Translations under genes and position numbers: made by a program
Shown here: in pieces, positions 16,619-25,437 of the stretch
How positions within the stretch are numbered: position 1 is the first letter of the stretch
Layout of the letters: each line of letters starts with the position of its first letter
Notes under the pieces: generated by a model
What the model was told of the DNA's origin: nothing
Databases searched by the model: none
What the model saw: the letters and a program-made list of their open reading frames with translations, nothing else
Assembly (NCBI GenBank): GCA_964551995.1
Contig: CAZKFD010000001.1
Coordinates: 52,390-116,389, forward strand
Source of the DNA: DATKJS01 sp964551995
GTDB lineage: Bacteria; Acidobacteriota; Aminicenantia; Aminicenantales; Saccharicenantaceae
Direction of reading: 5' to 3'
Length of the DNA: 64,000 bases

Positions 16619-18571
16619 ATGATGAAAAAAACGATCACGGCCGCTCTTCTCGTTGCCGCGTCGGCGGCCTTCGCGGCCGCGCAGACCCGGGTCGAGTTCC
16701 GGAAGGCCGGGGACAGGCTGACTCTCTACGGCAACGGACAGCCCGTCGGGGCCGTCGTGGCCTTCCGAGAGGCCGATTTCACGGCCGCCGACGACGTCGT
16801 CGAGCTCCGGCCGGGACTTTTCGAATGGACGCGGAGCTTCACCTACAACGGGAACGGCTACGTCCGGCCGGCGCGGCTGACGATGGAATTCGAGGCCTTC
16901 TATCGCTCCCGCTTCAGCCTGATCCCCGCTGTGAGCTACGACGGGAACGCGTGGGGCGACGGCAAGGAGCCCAAGGAGTTCCGGAATGACGGCGCGCCGT
17001 GGACCTTCGCCTATCACCGCGTTTCTGTCCCCGGTGCGACCTACTCCGAGTCGGACGCCTGGTCCGTGGCTCTCTTCAGCCGGCCCAGGCAGATCCCCTG
17101 CGGCTTCTCCTGCTCGCTCGACCCGGGGGAAGAGAAGACCATCCACCGCCTCGTCTGGCCGGAGGAGGAGACGCCTCTGGTCTATGCCATGAGCGACCAG
17201 TATTCCGTCCCGTTCCGCGAAGACCTCCGCGTCTCGCGGGGCCAGACGATCACCCTCAAGGCCTGGATCGTTGCCGGGCCCGCGACGCGCCCGAAGCGCG
17301 GCTGGCATGCCATGCTCGACGCGGCCTGGACTCTCGACGCCCACCCGCCCCTCGTGCGTTACGAGCCCGAGGACCTTTGGGAGCTCGGCATCCAGTTCGC
17401 GAAGGACAGTCTCTGGGCCGAGGAGAAGACCTTCAAAGGATTTTCCATCGGGCTCCGCTGGGACGGCCGGAGATGGGTCCAGCGTGAAACCCGGAAGTAT
17501 GAGATCGGCTGGGCCGGACAGAACGCCTCTTTGGCGGCCTCCCTTCTCGCCGACTACCTGAAGACCGACGACCGGACATCGCTCGAGATGGGTCTCGCGT
17601 GCCTGGACACCTGGGTCCGGAACGCACGGCTTAAGAACGGCCTCTGCCGCTGTCATTTCGACTTTCTCATCGGGCTCGCGAACCCCAAGGAGGAGGTCCA
17701 GGACGCCTGCAACCTCGGCCAGGCGGCCCAGGCCTTCTTCGAGGCCTCCGATCTGGCCGCGCAGTGCAAGGCCCCCCGGCCGGAGTACCGGGAAGCCGCC
17801 TTCGGGATTTGCGATTTCACCCTCAAGGCGATGCGGCCGGACGGGCGGATCGGTAAGTCCTGGACAAACGACGGCCGGCTGGTGGACGGCGAGGGAACGA
17901 CCGGAGCGTTCCTCGTGCCTCCGCTCGTCACCGCCTACCGGGCCTCGCACAAGGCGGCCTACCTCGAAGGCGCGGAGCGGGCCTTCGCGTTTTACGAGGG
18001 CGAGTTCGAGAGGGACGGGTTCACGACGGCAGGGGCGCTCGACTCGCGCTCGATCGACAAGGAGTCGGCGACGCCGCTCCTCAAGGCTGCTCTCGACCTC
18101 TACGAGCTCACGGGCAAGGAGGCCTATCTCCGGGCGGCCGAGGACGTCTCCTATTATCTCGCCTCGTGGCAGTGGCATTATACGGTTCCCTACCCGGACG
18201 GTACGGTCCTCAAGGAGCTAGGCTACGACACGCTGGGCGGCACGGCCGTATCAACACAGCACCATCACCAGGACCCCTACGCCGTGATCATCGTCAACGA
18301 CTGGATCAAGCTGGCCAACCTGACCCGGAACGCCGTCTGGCGGGAGCGGGCCCTGGCGGCCTGGGCCAACGGCATGAGCGGCATCTCGAACGGGGACCTG
18401 GTCGTGCTCGGTAAGAAAAGGCCGGCGGGAAGCCAGGACGAGGCGTTCTGCCACACCCGCTGGCTGTATCCCTGGAGCGTGAGCGAGTGGCTTGTCGCCT
18501 GGCCGACCGCCTTCCGCCTGGAAACTCTCCGCCTCGCCCCGAACTGGGGAGTGTTCGACAGGAGGCGCTGA
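16619..18571 (+). CDS. Secreted six-hairpin glycosidase-like protein
   Basis: 650 residues from the first of two consecutive ATGs, with GAGGAGG upstream. A signal peptide (LLVAASAAFAAAQ) is followed by a beta-rich N-terminal region (about 20-235) and an alpha-helical C-terminal half (about 260-640) with repeated helix pairs such as NASLAASLLADYLKTDD and LKAALDLYELTGKEAYLRAA, the alpha/alpha toroid pattern of six-hairpin glycosidases. Conserved Trp/His clusters (SWQWHY, QHHHQDPYA) could line an active site. I cannot assign a GH family or substrate. A fragment of a second glycosidase lies immediately downstream, suggesting a partly decayed polysaccharide-use locus. Confidence 0.65.
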   Translation: MMKKTITAALLVAASAAFAAAQTRVEFRKAGDRLTLYGNGQPVGAVVAFREADFTAADDVVELRPGLFEWTRSFTYNGNGYVRPARLTMEFEAFYRSRFSLIPAVSYDGNAWGDGKEPKEFRNDGAPWTFAYHRVSVPGATYSESDAWSVALFSRPRQIPCGFSCSLDPGEEKTIHRLVWPEEETPLVYAMSDQYSVPFREDLRVSRGQTITLKAWIVAGPATRPKRGWHAMLDAAWTLDAHPPLVRYEPEDLWELGIQFAKDSLWAEEKTFKGFSIGLRWDGRRWVQRETRKYEIGWAGQNASLAASLLADYLKTDDRTSLEMGLACLDTWVRNARLKNGLCRCHFDFLIGLANPKEEVQDACNLGQAAQAFFEASDLAAQCKAPRPEYREAAFGICDFTLKAMRPDGRIGKSWTNDGRLVDGEGTTGAFLVPPLVTAYRASHKAAYLEGAERAFAFYEGEFERDGFTTAGALDSRSIDKESATPLLKAALDLYELTGKEAYLRAAEDVSYYLASWQWHYTVPYPDGTVLKELGYDTLGGTAVSTQHHHQDPYAVIIVNDWIKLANLTRNAVWRERALAAWANGMSGISNGDLVVLGKKRPAGSQDEAFCHTRWLYPWSVSEWLVAWPTAFRLETLRLAPNWGVFDRRR

Positions 18572-18611
18572 CGGAGCGGCCCGCGCGGCGGCCGCGCCGA
18601 CGAGCGGCCCG

Positions 18612-18857
18612 GAGACGCTCCCTCTCCTTGAAAAAGTCTTCGCGTGGGCACGGCCGGCGGGGCCCTCCCAGCCGCTGACCGCCGGCGTCTGCGACGAGGC
18701 GAAGGGGCTCGAGGAGCTTAACCACCTCCAGACCGCGAATTCCGGCATCATCTCCCTTCACGCCTACATGGACGAAAAGGGGACCGCAGCCAGAATCCGG
18801 GCCCTCGAGGCCTTGCGGCGCCCACAGGCCGTAACCGGGACCCCCTATCCCGCCCGT
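18612..18857 (+). pseudogene. Fragment of a glycosyl hydrolase (cellulase/GH5-like C-terminal part)
   Basis: An 82-codon stretch reads as the C-terminal catalytic half of a secreted glycosidase: LLEKVFAWARPAGPSQPLT, then a conserved-looking NHLQTANSGIISLHAYMDE and a final ALRRPQAVTGTPYPAR that matches the usual GRPxxCTEYMAR box in degraded form; the catalytic Glu position is Thr-Pro. There is no upstream or downstream domain, so this is a remnant. Identification rests on remembered family patterns. Confidence 0.45.
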
Positions 18858-19351
18858 CTGTCGCCTCTACAGGAACAGCAGTGCCGCGGCCGCGAGGACG
18901 ACCTTCGCCGGCTTCCCGATGGCGCGCGTCCAGATGGAGATCATCGGCTTGACCTTAGGGGGGCTTGGGGACGGCCGAAGCGAGCGATTCGAGGGTTTAG
19001 AAGGCTGCGTTTCGCTATCATATAAGCCTTCCCGAAGGATAAGAAAAAGCGGATGGGTGGCATAGTGCCAGTCCCTGCCCACCCGCAGCGGAGCTGGGCG
19101 CTCTGGCGCCAACAAAAGCAACGACGGCGCCAAACGTCATGGCGTAGCCAAGCGAGGGAGAGCGATAGCGCCACCGAAAGCGGGCGAATCGGGATCCAGG
19201 GATTGAGGTGCGATACGCAGGGAGCGAAGCGAGGATGGACGGGGACGCGCCGGGACAGCACCCATCCGGCCACAGAGGTTGGGGCGGAGGAACGGCGTGA
19301 AAAAACCGAGTGCGAGCGCGGCCATCCCCAAGCCCTTAACCAAAAGCGGCT
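18858..19351. other. Intergenic stretch with solitary IS-type 16-bp repeat
   Basis: No gene can be supported here. At 19006-19021 lies TGCGTTTCGCTATCAT, the exact 16-mer that flanks the IS110-family remnant as inverted copies at 49469-49484 and 50568-50583. Further on, GGGTGGCA/TGCCCACCC around 19055-19085 forms an imperfect hairpin. The segment may be the scar of a lost insertion element or a repeated target site. Confidence 0.5.
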
Positions 19352-20530
19352 CTATATCAGGACGAGTTCGGTTTGCGGCGGGCCGAGATATTCGGCGCCT
19401 TGCTTGGTGACGAGCACCATCTCCTCGATCGTGACGACCCCCTTTCCGGGCACCGTCAGACGCGGCTCGAGCGTGAAGACCATGCCCTCCTCGAGCTTTT
19501 GGAAGGGCTTGTGGGCGTACTTCTCCCATTTCGGGCCGAGAAGGGCCGTGCCGTCGTGGGCGTAGCGCCCGACCTGGTGGCCGAGCCCGTGCGGGAACTC
19601 GCCATATCCCGCGCCGGTGATGATGGACCTGGCGACGGCGTCGATCTCGAAGCCGGCGACGCCGGGACGCATGGCCCGGCGGGATTCCTCGATGGCCCGG
19701 AGGATCGTCCGGAAGCCCTTCCGGACTTCTTCCGGGGCCGCTCGTTCGCCTTCCTTGAGAATGTAGAACGTCCGTTGCATGTCCGAACAATAGCCGTCGA
19801 CCTTGACGCCGAAATCCATGTTCAGAATGTGGCCGCGTTCGGCGGGACGATCGGTCGGGGCGTAGTGGGCCTGGGCCGTCTCAGGACCGGTGAAAACCAT
19901 GGGGCAGCCGGCGGGATTCCAGGCCGGCTGGAGATTCCGGCGCTCGACCTCCCGCTGCATGAAGCCCGCAATCTCTTTTTCGGTTCTCCCGGGGGCGATG
20001 AACCCGGCAACGGCGCCGAAGATCTCCTCGGTCGCCCGGACCGCAGCCTTCATCGCCTCGACCTCCGCCGGCGACTTTCGCTCCCGGAGCGCCGAGACGA
20101 TCTTTTCCGCGGACGTGAGACGTTCCGCGTACCCCGTTCCGGCCAGAAGGTCCAGAAGCGTTAGGTACATGCCGTGGGTCAGGCCGTCGCAGATCTCGCT
20201 CCCCTTCGAATAATTGACAGCGATGGTCTTTGGGTCGAGCTCCCGGATGGCTCCGAGAAAAGGCTCCTGAATGCCCGTGACGTAGCCGACGACCTTGTCG
20301 TAGGCGCAGGCGTCCTCGATGCCTTTCTGGTCATAAAGGCCGACGATGACCCGCGTTCGGCCGTCCGCGCTGACGATGAAGGCCGAGTGCCAAGTCACGG
20401 GGCCCGGCGCCAGGAAGACGAGCGTCGGGTCGCCGTTGATCTCGCTCTCGCGGGTGAAGGTGACCCAGCAGTCCACGCCGAATTCCCGGAGAAGCCTCAC
20501 AGCCTGTTCGATTTTTTCCTTGATAAGCAT
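19352..20530 (-). CDS. M24-family metallopeptidase (Xaa-Pro aminopeptidase/dipeptidase type)
   Basis: 392 residues with a creatinase-like N-terminal domain (about 1-155) and a pita-bread catalytic domain (about 158-385). Metal ligands are in place: D239 (NMDFG), D250 (YCSDMQRTF), the His pair in FPHGLGHQVG, E355 (TLEPRL) and E369 (VTIEEMV). Members remove N-terminal residues preceding proline or split Xaa-Pro dipeptides, usually in the cytoplasm; no signal peptide is present. The gene stands alone. The exact subfamily (PepP or PepQ) is not decided by the sequence alone. Confidence 0.88.
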   Translation of the reverse strand: MLIKEKIEQAVRLLREFGVDCWVTFTRESEINGDPTLVFLAPGPVTWHSAFIVSADGRTRVIVGLYDQKGIEDACAYDKVVGYVTGIQEPFLGAIRELDPKTIAVNYSKGSEICDGLTHGMYLTLLDLLAGTGYAERLTSAEKIVSALRERKSPAEVEAMKAAVRATEEIFGAVAGFIAPGRTEKEIAGFMQREVERRNLQPAWNPAGCPMVFTGPETAQAHYAPTDRPAERGHILNMDFGVKVDGYCSDMQRTFYILKEGERAAPEEVRKGFRTILRAIEESRRAMRPGVAGFEIDAVARSIITGAGYGEFPHGLGHQVGRYAHDGTALLGPKWEKYAHKPFQKLEEGMVFTLEPRLTVPGKGVVTIEEMVLVTKQGAEYLGPPQTELVLI

Positions 20531-20617
20531 CCTTACGGTCCTTTCTTACCTTATCATATGGAATCAGCCGGGGAATTCAAGTTCGCCGTTGCCGCCTGTC
20601 CCGATGATTATAAACTC

Positions 20618-20645
20618 TTGACACAGCGTACGGGACTTGTATAAT
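20618..20645 (+). promoter_or_regulatory. Strong sigma70-type promoter of the methionine operon
   Basis: TTGACA (20618-20623) and TATAAT (20640-20645), both perfect consensus boxes, with a 16-base spacer. Start is predicted near 20652, giving a leader of about 210 nt before the ATG at 20863. Confidence 0.8.
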
Positions 20646-20661
20646 TACTGGCATGTTTGAT

Positions 20662-20746
20662 CTCAACGAGCGCTTCGCCGCCGGCCGCATGGCGATGTCT
20701 GGCCCGGGCACGGGCTTGAAGGATACGTGCCGGGCGGCTCGTTGAG
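20662..20746 (+). promoter_or_regulatory. Structured leader RNA, candidate riboswitch
   Basis: CTCAACGAGC (20662-20671) and GCTCGTTGAG (20737-20746) form a perfect 10-bp closing stem. Inside are two more hairpins: CGCC...GGCG around 20676-20694, and CCCGGGCACG with CGTGCCGGG around 20703-20734, so the fold is a three-way junction. It starts about 10 nt after the predicted transcription start of an aspartate/methionine operon. I do not see the conserved cores of SAM-I, SAM-II or SAM-IV, so it may be an undescribed class or a protein-bound leader. Function is inferred from position. Confidence 0.5.
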
Positions 20747-20862
20747 CTTCTGACGCCTGACATCCTCCCTCCGATTCTTCAGGTTCCGGCTCGGGCTTTC
20801 CCCAAACCCCAACCATGTCTTGCAATGCGCATCATTCTTTTGAAGACATCAAGGAGGATCAA

Positions 20863-22068
20863 ATGGACTTCAGATTCGATACTCTGGCGATCCACGCCGG
20901 GCAACCGAATGAGCAACGCACGGGCGCCGTGACGTTCCCGATCTTTCAAACATCGACCTTCGGCCAGTTGAAACCGGGGGTGACCAGGGGATTCAGTTAC
21001 GGCCGGACCGACAATCCCACCCGCCGCGCCCTCGAGGAATGCGTGGCGGCCCTTGAGGGCGGAGGCCAGGGCATAGCCTTCGCCAGCGGCCTGGCCGCGG
21101 CCAGCGCCTGCCTGCAGCTTCTGAGAAGCGGCGATCATATCATCGCCTCCCGCGACCTCTACGGAGGGGTCTATCGCCTATTTACGAAGGTCTACAGCAA
21201 GTTCGGTTTGGATTTCACGTTCGCCGACCTGACCGACCCCGCCCAGCTCGAGGCCGCGTTTCGGCCCGAGACCAAACTCCTCTGGTTGGAGAGCCCTTCC
21301 AACCCGCTGCTCCGCATCACGGATATCGCCGCCGCCTCCGCTTTGGCAAAGAGCCGGGGCGCGCTGGTCGTCGCGGACAACACCTTTGCCACTCCATATC
21401 TGCAACAGCCGCTCCGTCTCGGGGCAGATATCGTTCTCCACTCCACGACCAAGTATCTCAATGGGCATTCGGATGTCATCGGGGGGATTCTCGTAGTCCG
21501 CGACGCCGAACGCGCGGCCGAGCTGCGCTTTATCCAGAACGCCGTTGGCGCCGTCCCCGGGCCCCAGGATTGTTTCCTGATTCTACGGGGGATCAAAACG
21601 CTCGGCGTGCGGATGGAGAGGCATTGCCGCAATGCCGTCCAGGTGGCCGAGTTCCTGGCCGGGCATCCCAAGGTCCGACGGGTCCATTTTCCCGGTTTCG
21701 CTTGGCACCACGGCCACGAGATCGCCCGTCGCCAGCAGCGCATGTTCGGCGCTATGATCTCGATCGAGCTCCGCGCCAGCCTTGCCGAAACCCAGCGGTT
21801 CGCCACCCTCACCAAACTGTTCACCTTGGCCGAATCCCTTGGCTCGGTCAAATCTCTCCTCTGCCACCCCCCGACCATGACCCATGCCAGCGTCGAACCC
21901 GAGGTCAGGAGAAAGAACGGCATCCCCGACGGTCTCGTGCGGCTGAGCGTCGGCATCGAGGACGCGGAAGACCTGATCGGCGATCTCGGCCAGGCCCTGG
22001 AGAGGATTGTGAGTTCCGCTGAGTTTGATGAGGACCGGACCGCCCCCGGAAGGCCGGCGTTGTCTTGA
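20863..22068 (+). CDS. PLP-dependent transsulfuration enzyme (cystathionine gamma-synthase / Met gamma-lyase family)
   Basis: 401 residues; the ATG at 20863 follows AAGGAGG. The Cys/Met-metabolism PLP fold is complete: SYGRTDNPTR near the N-terminus, FASGLAAASA, substrate-loop DLYGGVYRLF, ESPSNPLLRI, DNTFATP and the PLP lysine K197 in HSTTKYLNGHSD. The C-terminal ESLGSVKSLLCHP and VRLSVGIED are standard. The family includes cystathionine gamma-synthase, cystathionine gamma-lyase, O-acylhomoserine sulfhydrylase and Met gamma-lyase; sequence alone does not decide. Being first in an operon with an aspartokinase-like gene and asd, a biosynthetic role (MetB/MetZ type) is the best guess. Confidence 0.9.
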   Translation: MDFRFDTLAIHAGQPNEQRTGAVTFPIFQTSTFGQLKPGVTRGFSYGRTDNPTRRALEECVAALEGGGQGIAFASGLAAASACLQLLRSGDHIIASRDLYGGVYRLFTKVYSKFGLDFTFADLTDPAQLEAAFRPETKLLWLESPSNPLLRITDIAAASALAKSRGALVVADNTFATPYLQQPLRLGADIVLHSTTKYLNGHSDVIGGILVVRDAERAAELRFIQNAVGAVPGPQDCFLILRGIKTLGVRMERHCRNAVQVAEFLAGHPKVRRVHFPGFAWHHGHEIARRQQRMFGAMISIELRASLAETQRFATLTKLFTLAESLGSVKSLLCHPPTMTHASVEPEVRRKNGIPDGLVRLSVGIEDAEDLIGDLGQALERIVSSAEFDEDRTAPGRPALS

Positions 22069-22087
22069 GCCGGATGGGAGAACGCTC

Positions 22088-22900
22088 ATGACGGGAAGAC
22101 GTGTCGTCATCAAGGTGGGCGGGTCCGTGCTCGGCGACGAGCCGGCCTATGCCTCCGTGGCTTCGGTCCTGGCTGACTATCTCCGGCGCTCGCCGGCTCT
22201 GGAGCGGCTTTATATCGTCGTGTCGGCCCAAAAGGGCATGACGGACAGGGCTCTCGAGGCCCTGGCCCCGGATCCGGAAAACAGGCGCCATCTGCTTGCG
22301 CGTCTCGCGGGGCAACCCGCCGGCGATGGCGGGCTCGAGCGGTGGGACCGGCCGCGCCATGCTCTTGCCCTCCTCTGGGGCGAAATCGACTCGGCTTTTC
22401 ATCTCGCTGAATGCCTTCACCTGGAAGGTTGCGCGGCCTGCGTCGTGACGCAGCTCGGACTCTATCCCATCGTCAGCCGCGGCCCCTATCTCCGGGCGGA
22501 GCTCGATCTTGCCCTGTCCCGTCGGCGCTTCCGGCGGTTCGAACGGGCTCATCGTCAATCCCGGATCATCATCCTGCCGGGATTCGGCGCGGCGAACGTG
22601 CGCGGCGAACCGACGCTCTTCGGACGCAACGCTTCCGACTATGTGGCCGCCATCCTCTCTGCGCTCGACCCGAACGTCGACCTCGTGATCTTTCTTAAGG
22701 ATGTGGGCGCGATCTATAAAGCTTCGGTTACAGGCGGTCAGCGTAAAATCGCCGTCACGGATATCGCCCGGCTGCGGGCGGGCGAATTCGGCCGGGTCCT
22801 GGACCGACGCGTCCTTGAGATTATTCCTTGCGAGTTTCATGTCGTCGGACCGGATATGCGGGCCGGAGGGACAGTCGTCCTTCCGGCCCGGGCGTCCTGA
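22088..22900 (+). CDS. Amino-acid kinase, aspartokinase-like, without ACT domain
   Basis: 270 residues from the ATG at 22088. The nucleotide-binding motif is KVGGSV (about residues 9-14) followed by VVSAQKGMTD, then GFGAANVRGEPTLFGRNASDYVAA, the aspartokinase substrate/phosphate region, and FLKDVGAIYKAS in place of TDVDGVYTADP. No regulatory domain follows; the protein ends soon after VVGPDMRAGGTVV. It sits between a transsulfuration enzyme and Asd, so phosphorylation of aspartate is the likely step. Together with the ACT-bearing but motif-less homologue at 935-2377 it could form a two-part enzyme. Homoserine dehydrogenase is not in the window. Confidence 0.8.
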   Translation: MTGRRVVIKVGGSVLGDEPAYASVASVLADYLRRSPALERLYIVVSAQKGMTDRALEALAPDPENRRHLLARLAGQPAGDGGLERWDRPRHALALLWGEIDSAFHLAECLHLEGCAACVVTQLGLYPIVSRGPYLRAELDLALSRRRFRRFERAHRQSRIIILPGFGAANVRGEPTLFGRNASDYVAAILSALDPNVDLVIFLKDVGAIYKASVTGGQRKIAVTDIARLRAGEFGRVLDRRVLEIIPCEFHVVGPDMRAGGTVVLPARAS

Positions 22901-22917
22901 AAGAAAGGAGCCAGTGC

Positions 22918-23949
22918 GTGGACAAGATCAGGGTTGCCATCCTCGGCGCCACGGGGATCGTCGGTCAGCGGCTGGCCGCGCTTCTCGCCGTTCATCCGTG
23001 GTTTACAGTCGTCGCCTTGTGCGCCTCAGCCGAAAGCGCGGGTCTTCGCTATGACGAGGCTGTCCGCGCGCGCTGGCGGGCGCCCGGCGAAATCCCGCCC
23101 AGCCTGGCGAAGACCGTCGTGCGTCCGTGCCTTCCCGACGTGGAGGCCCGTCTTGTTTTCAGCGCCCTGGAATCCGGCGCGGCCGGCCCCATCGAGGCGG
23201 CTTTCGCCCAGGAGGGGTATTTCGTCTGTTCGAACGCCGGAGATCACAGGATGTCCCCGAACGTGCCGCTCCTCGTCCCCGAGGCCAACGCCGATCACCT
23301 CGCGCTCGTCCAGCGGCAGGCCCTTGGCTCGGGCGGCATTGTCGCCAACCCCAATTGCTCGACGGCCGGCTTGGTTCTCGCCCTCGCCCCCCTTCACCGG
23401 AGTTTCGGGGTCCGCCAGGTTTTTGTCGCGACCCTGCAGGCCCTCTCGGGAGCGGGCTATCCGGGAGTCCCGTCCCTCGACATCGTCGGCAACGCCATTC
23501 CTCATATCCCCGGAGAGGAAGACAAGATCGAAACGGAACCCCTGAAGATCATGGGAGACCAAACTCATCTCGCGGACTTCCGGATCAGCGCTCAATGTCA
23601 TCGCGTGGCCGCTGCGGAAGGCCATCTCCTCTCGATCGCGGTCGAGCTCGCGCAACGGCCGACGCTTGAGGGCCTCGTCTCAGCCCTTTCCTCGTTCGCG
23701 CCGCTGCGAGGGCTGGGTCTCCCGACCGCGCCTGCGTTCCCGCTTTTTGTCCACCCGGAACCCGACCGTCCGCAGCCTCTTCGAGATGCCGGACGAGGGG
23801 CGGGCATGACGGTCACCATAGGCCGTGTCCGGCCCGATCGGATCTTTGATTACAAATTCACGGCACTCGTCAATAACCTCGTCCGGGGCGCGGCCGGGGC
23901 GGCCGTGCTCAACGCCGAACTGGCTTTCAGAAGAGGCTATCTGCACTGA
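22918..23949 (+). CDS. asd: Aspartate-semialdehyde dehydrogenase, archaeal/fungal type
   Basis: 343 residues from a GTG at 22918 with AAAGGAG seven bases upstream. It reduces aspartyl phosphate to the semialdehyde with NADPH, leading to Thr, Met and Lys. The N-terminal Rossmann motif is LGATGIVGQR; the catalytic cysteine is C147 in NPNCSTAG; SGAGYPGVPSLD and the later FRISAQCHRV segment (usual form VPVxDGHT-like) are family marks. The overall pattern (HPWF near residue 27, the IPHIPGEEDKIETE segment) fits the archaeal/fungal form rather than the common bacterial one. Third gene of the operon, 17 bp after the kinase. Confidence 0.9.
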   Translation: MDKIRVAILGATGIVGQRLAALLAVHPWFTVVALCASAESAGLRYDEAVRARWRAPGEIPPSLAKTVVRPCLPDVEARLVFSALESGAAGPIEAAFAQEGYFVCSNAGDHRMSPNVPLLVPEANADHLALVQRQALGSGGIVANPNCSTAGLVLALAPLHRSFGVRQVFVATLQALSGAGYPGVPSLDIVGNAIPHIPGEEDKIETEPLKIMGDQTHLADFRISAQCHRVAAAEGHLLSIAVELAQRPTLEGLVSALSSFAPLRGLGLPTAPAFPLFVHPEPDRPQPLRDAGRGAGMTVTIGRVRPDRIFDYKFTALVNNLVRGAAGAAVLNAELAFRRGYLH

Positions 23950-23968
23950 TCTCCTTGCGCGCGCGGGT

Positions 23969-25282
23969 CTAAGACGAGAAGCGTTTGAGTTTTTTCATGA
24001 AGGCCAGGACGAGCAGGGCGGCCGCGACCAGAAGCCCCGCCAGAATGAGAAAGAACTGGCTGTGGGCGAAGCGGCTGTAGGACTTCCCGAGGAGGCCGCT
24101 CCCGTAGCTCCCGGCCGCGGTGGCCGCGAACCAGCCGCCCATCATCAGACCCTGTATTTTCGGCGGCGTGACCTTCGAGACGAAGGACTGGCCCATGGGC
24201 GAGATCAGGATCTCGGCCAGGGTGACGATGAAATAGGTCCCGATGAGCCAGGCGGGAGACATAATGTTCCGGTCGCCGTCGCCGCCGCGGAGCGAGGCCG
24301 CGGCCATGACGAGCATGGCCAGCCCCATGATGAGCATACCGAGGAAGATCTTGTTGGGCGTCGAGGGCTCGCGGCCGCGCCGGTTCAGGCTCGCGAACAG
24401 GGAAAGGAGGAGCGGGGTCAGGGCGAGGATGAAGAAGGGCTCGAAGAACTGGTAGGTCTCGGGCCGGAGCCACTTGAGGACGACGGTCGAGCGCTCGGCG
24501 AAGAGGGTCAGACCGAAGGAGTTCTGGTAGAAGGCGACCCAGAAGAAGATGACGATAATGAAGAGGATGGCCAGTGTCGCGACTCGCTGGCGCTCTTCTT
24601 TCCTGTCGATCGCTGCGAGGGGTGCGGCGGCTTGGGTCGCAGCGGAGGCCTCCGGCGGCGCCGAGGCGGCCGCATCGGCCGGCCGCTTCTTGACGTCGGC
24701 CGGGCGGATGTGCGGACCGCCCAAATCGAAGATGATGAGGGCAAACACCATGCCCGCCGCGGCCACCCAGAACGAAAGGTTGTAGCTGTGGAAGACGGCG
24801 CTGTTGACCGTGGCCACGAGCGGGGCGATCATGGCCCCGAGGTTGACGCCCATGTAGTAGATGTTGAAGGCCGCGTCCTTGAGATGGACCTTGCCTGTGT
24901 AGAGGTTCCCGACGAGCACGGCCATGTTGACCTTGAAAATGCCCGTGCCGATCCCGATGAGCAGGAGGCCGATGTAGAACGTCGTGATGTGGCTGGCCGA
25001 GGAGACGGCCAGGCCGACGTAGCCGAAGGCCATCAGGACCGCTCCGGCGCGGACTGTTTTCATCTGCCCCAGGAGACGGTCGCCGAGCCACCCGCCGACG
25101 AGCGGCATGAAGTAGCAGAGGGCCAGGAAGAGGCCGTAAAAGTCGCCCTTGCGGGCGTCGTTCCAGCCCAGGACCTTATCCATGTAGAGCACGAGAATGG
25201 CCATGAGAGTGTAGAAACCCACCCTCTCCCACATCTCCGTGAAGAAAATGAATGCCAGTCCTTTGGGATGTTCTTTCAGCAT
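23969..25282 (-). CDS. POT/PTR-family peptide transporter
   Basis: 437 residues, multi-pass. The family signature is at the N-terminus: FFTEMWERVGFYTLMAILVLYM contains the ExxER proton-coupling motif. GGWLGDRLLG after helix 2, GIFKVNMAVLVG and FNIYYMGVNLGAMIAPL are further POT marks. These proton-coupled symporters import di- and tripeptides. A variable cytoplasmic loop rich in Ala/Pro (about residues 195-220) separates the two halves. Somewhat shorter than the usual 480-500 residues, but both halves look complete. Convergent with asd. Confidence 0.92.
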   Translation of the reverse strand: MLKEHPKGLAFIFFTEMWERVGFYTLMAILVLYMDKVLGWNDARKGDFYGLFLALCYFMPLVGGWLGDRLLGQMKTVRAGAVLMAFGYVGLAVSSASHITTFYIGLLLIGIGTGIFKVNMAVLVGNLYTGKVHLKDAAFNIYYMGVNLGAMIAPLVATVNSAVFHSYNLSFWVAAAGMVFALIIFDLGGPHIRPADVKKRPADAAASAPPEASAATQAAAPLAAIDRKEERQRVATLAILFIIVIFFWVAFYQNSFGLTLFAERSTVVLKWLRPETYQFFEPFFILALTPLLLSLFASLNRRGREPSTPNKIFLGMLIMGLAMLVMAAASLRGGDGDRNIMSPAWLIGTYFIVTLAEILISPMGQSFVSKVTPPKIQGLMMGGWFAATAAGSYGSGLLGKSYSRFAHSQFFLILAGLLVAAALLVLAFMKKLKRFSS

Positions 25283-25437
25283 GCCGCGCCTTCCCGGTGC
25301 CCGAGTTCGGTTCGGGGAGTATCCTAATGGAAAAAGCGCACGAATTCAATTCCAGCCGGTCCCCCCGAATTGACATCGATCCTGCCGCGCTTTATCATTC
25401 GGGCCGGAACGGCGGGGCAGGGCCCCGCGGAGAGGAG

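Noticed and set aside
18867..19273. Open frames on both strands in the 18.9-19.3 kb gap, one ending with a hydrophobic stretch
   Set aside because: High G+C makes long chance frames common; none has a ribosome site or family resemblance.
20662..20746. SAM-I or TPP riboswitch
   Set aside because: The conserved cores of these classes are not present in the leader; only the general closed, branched fold is.
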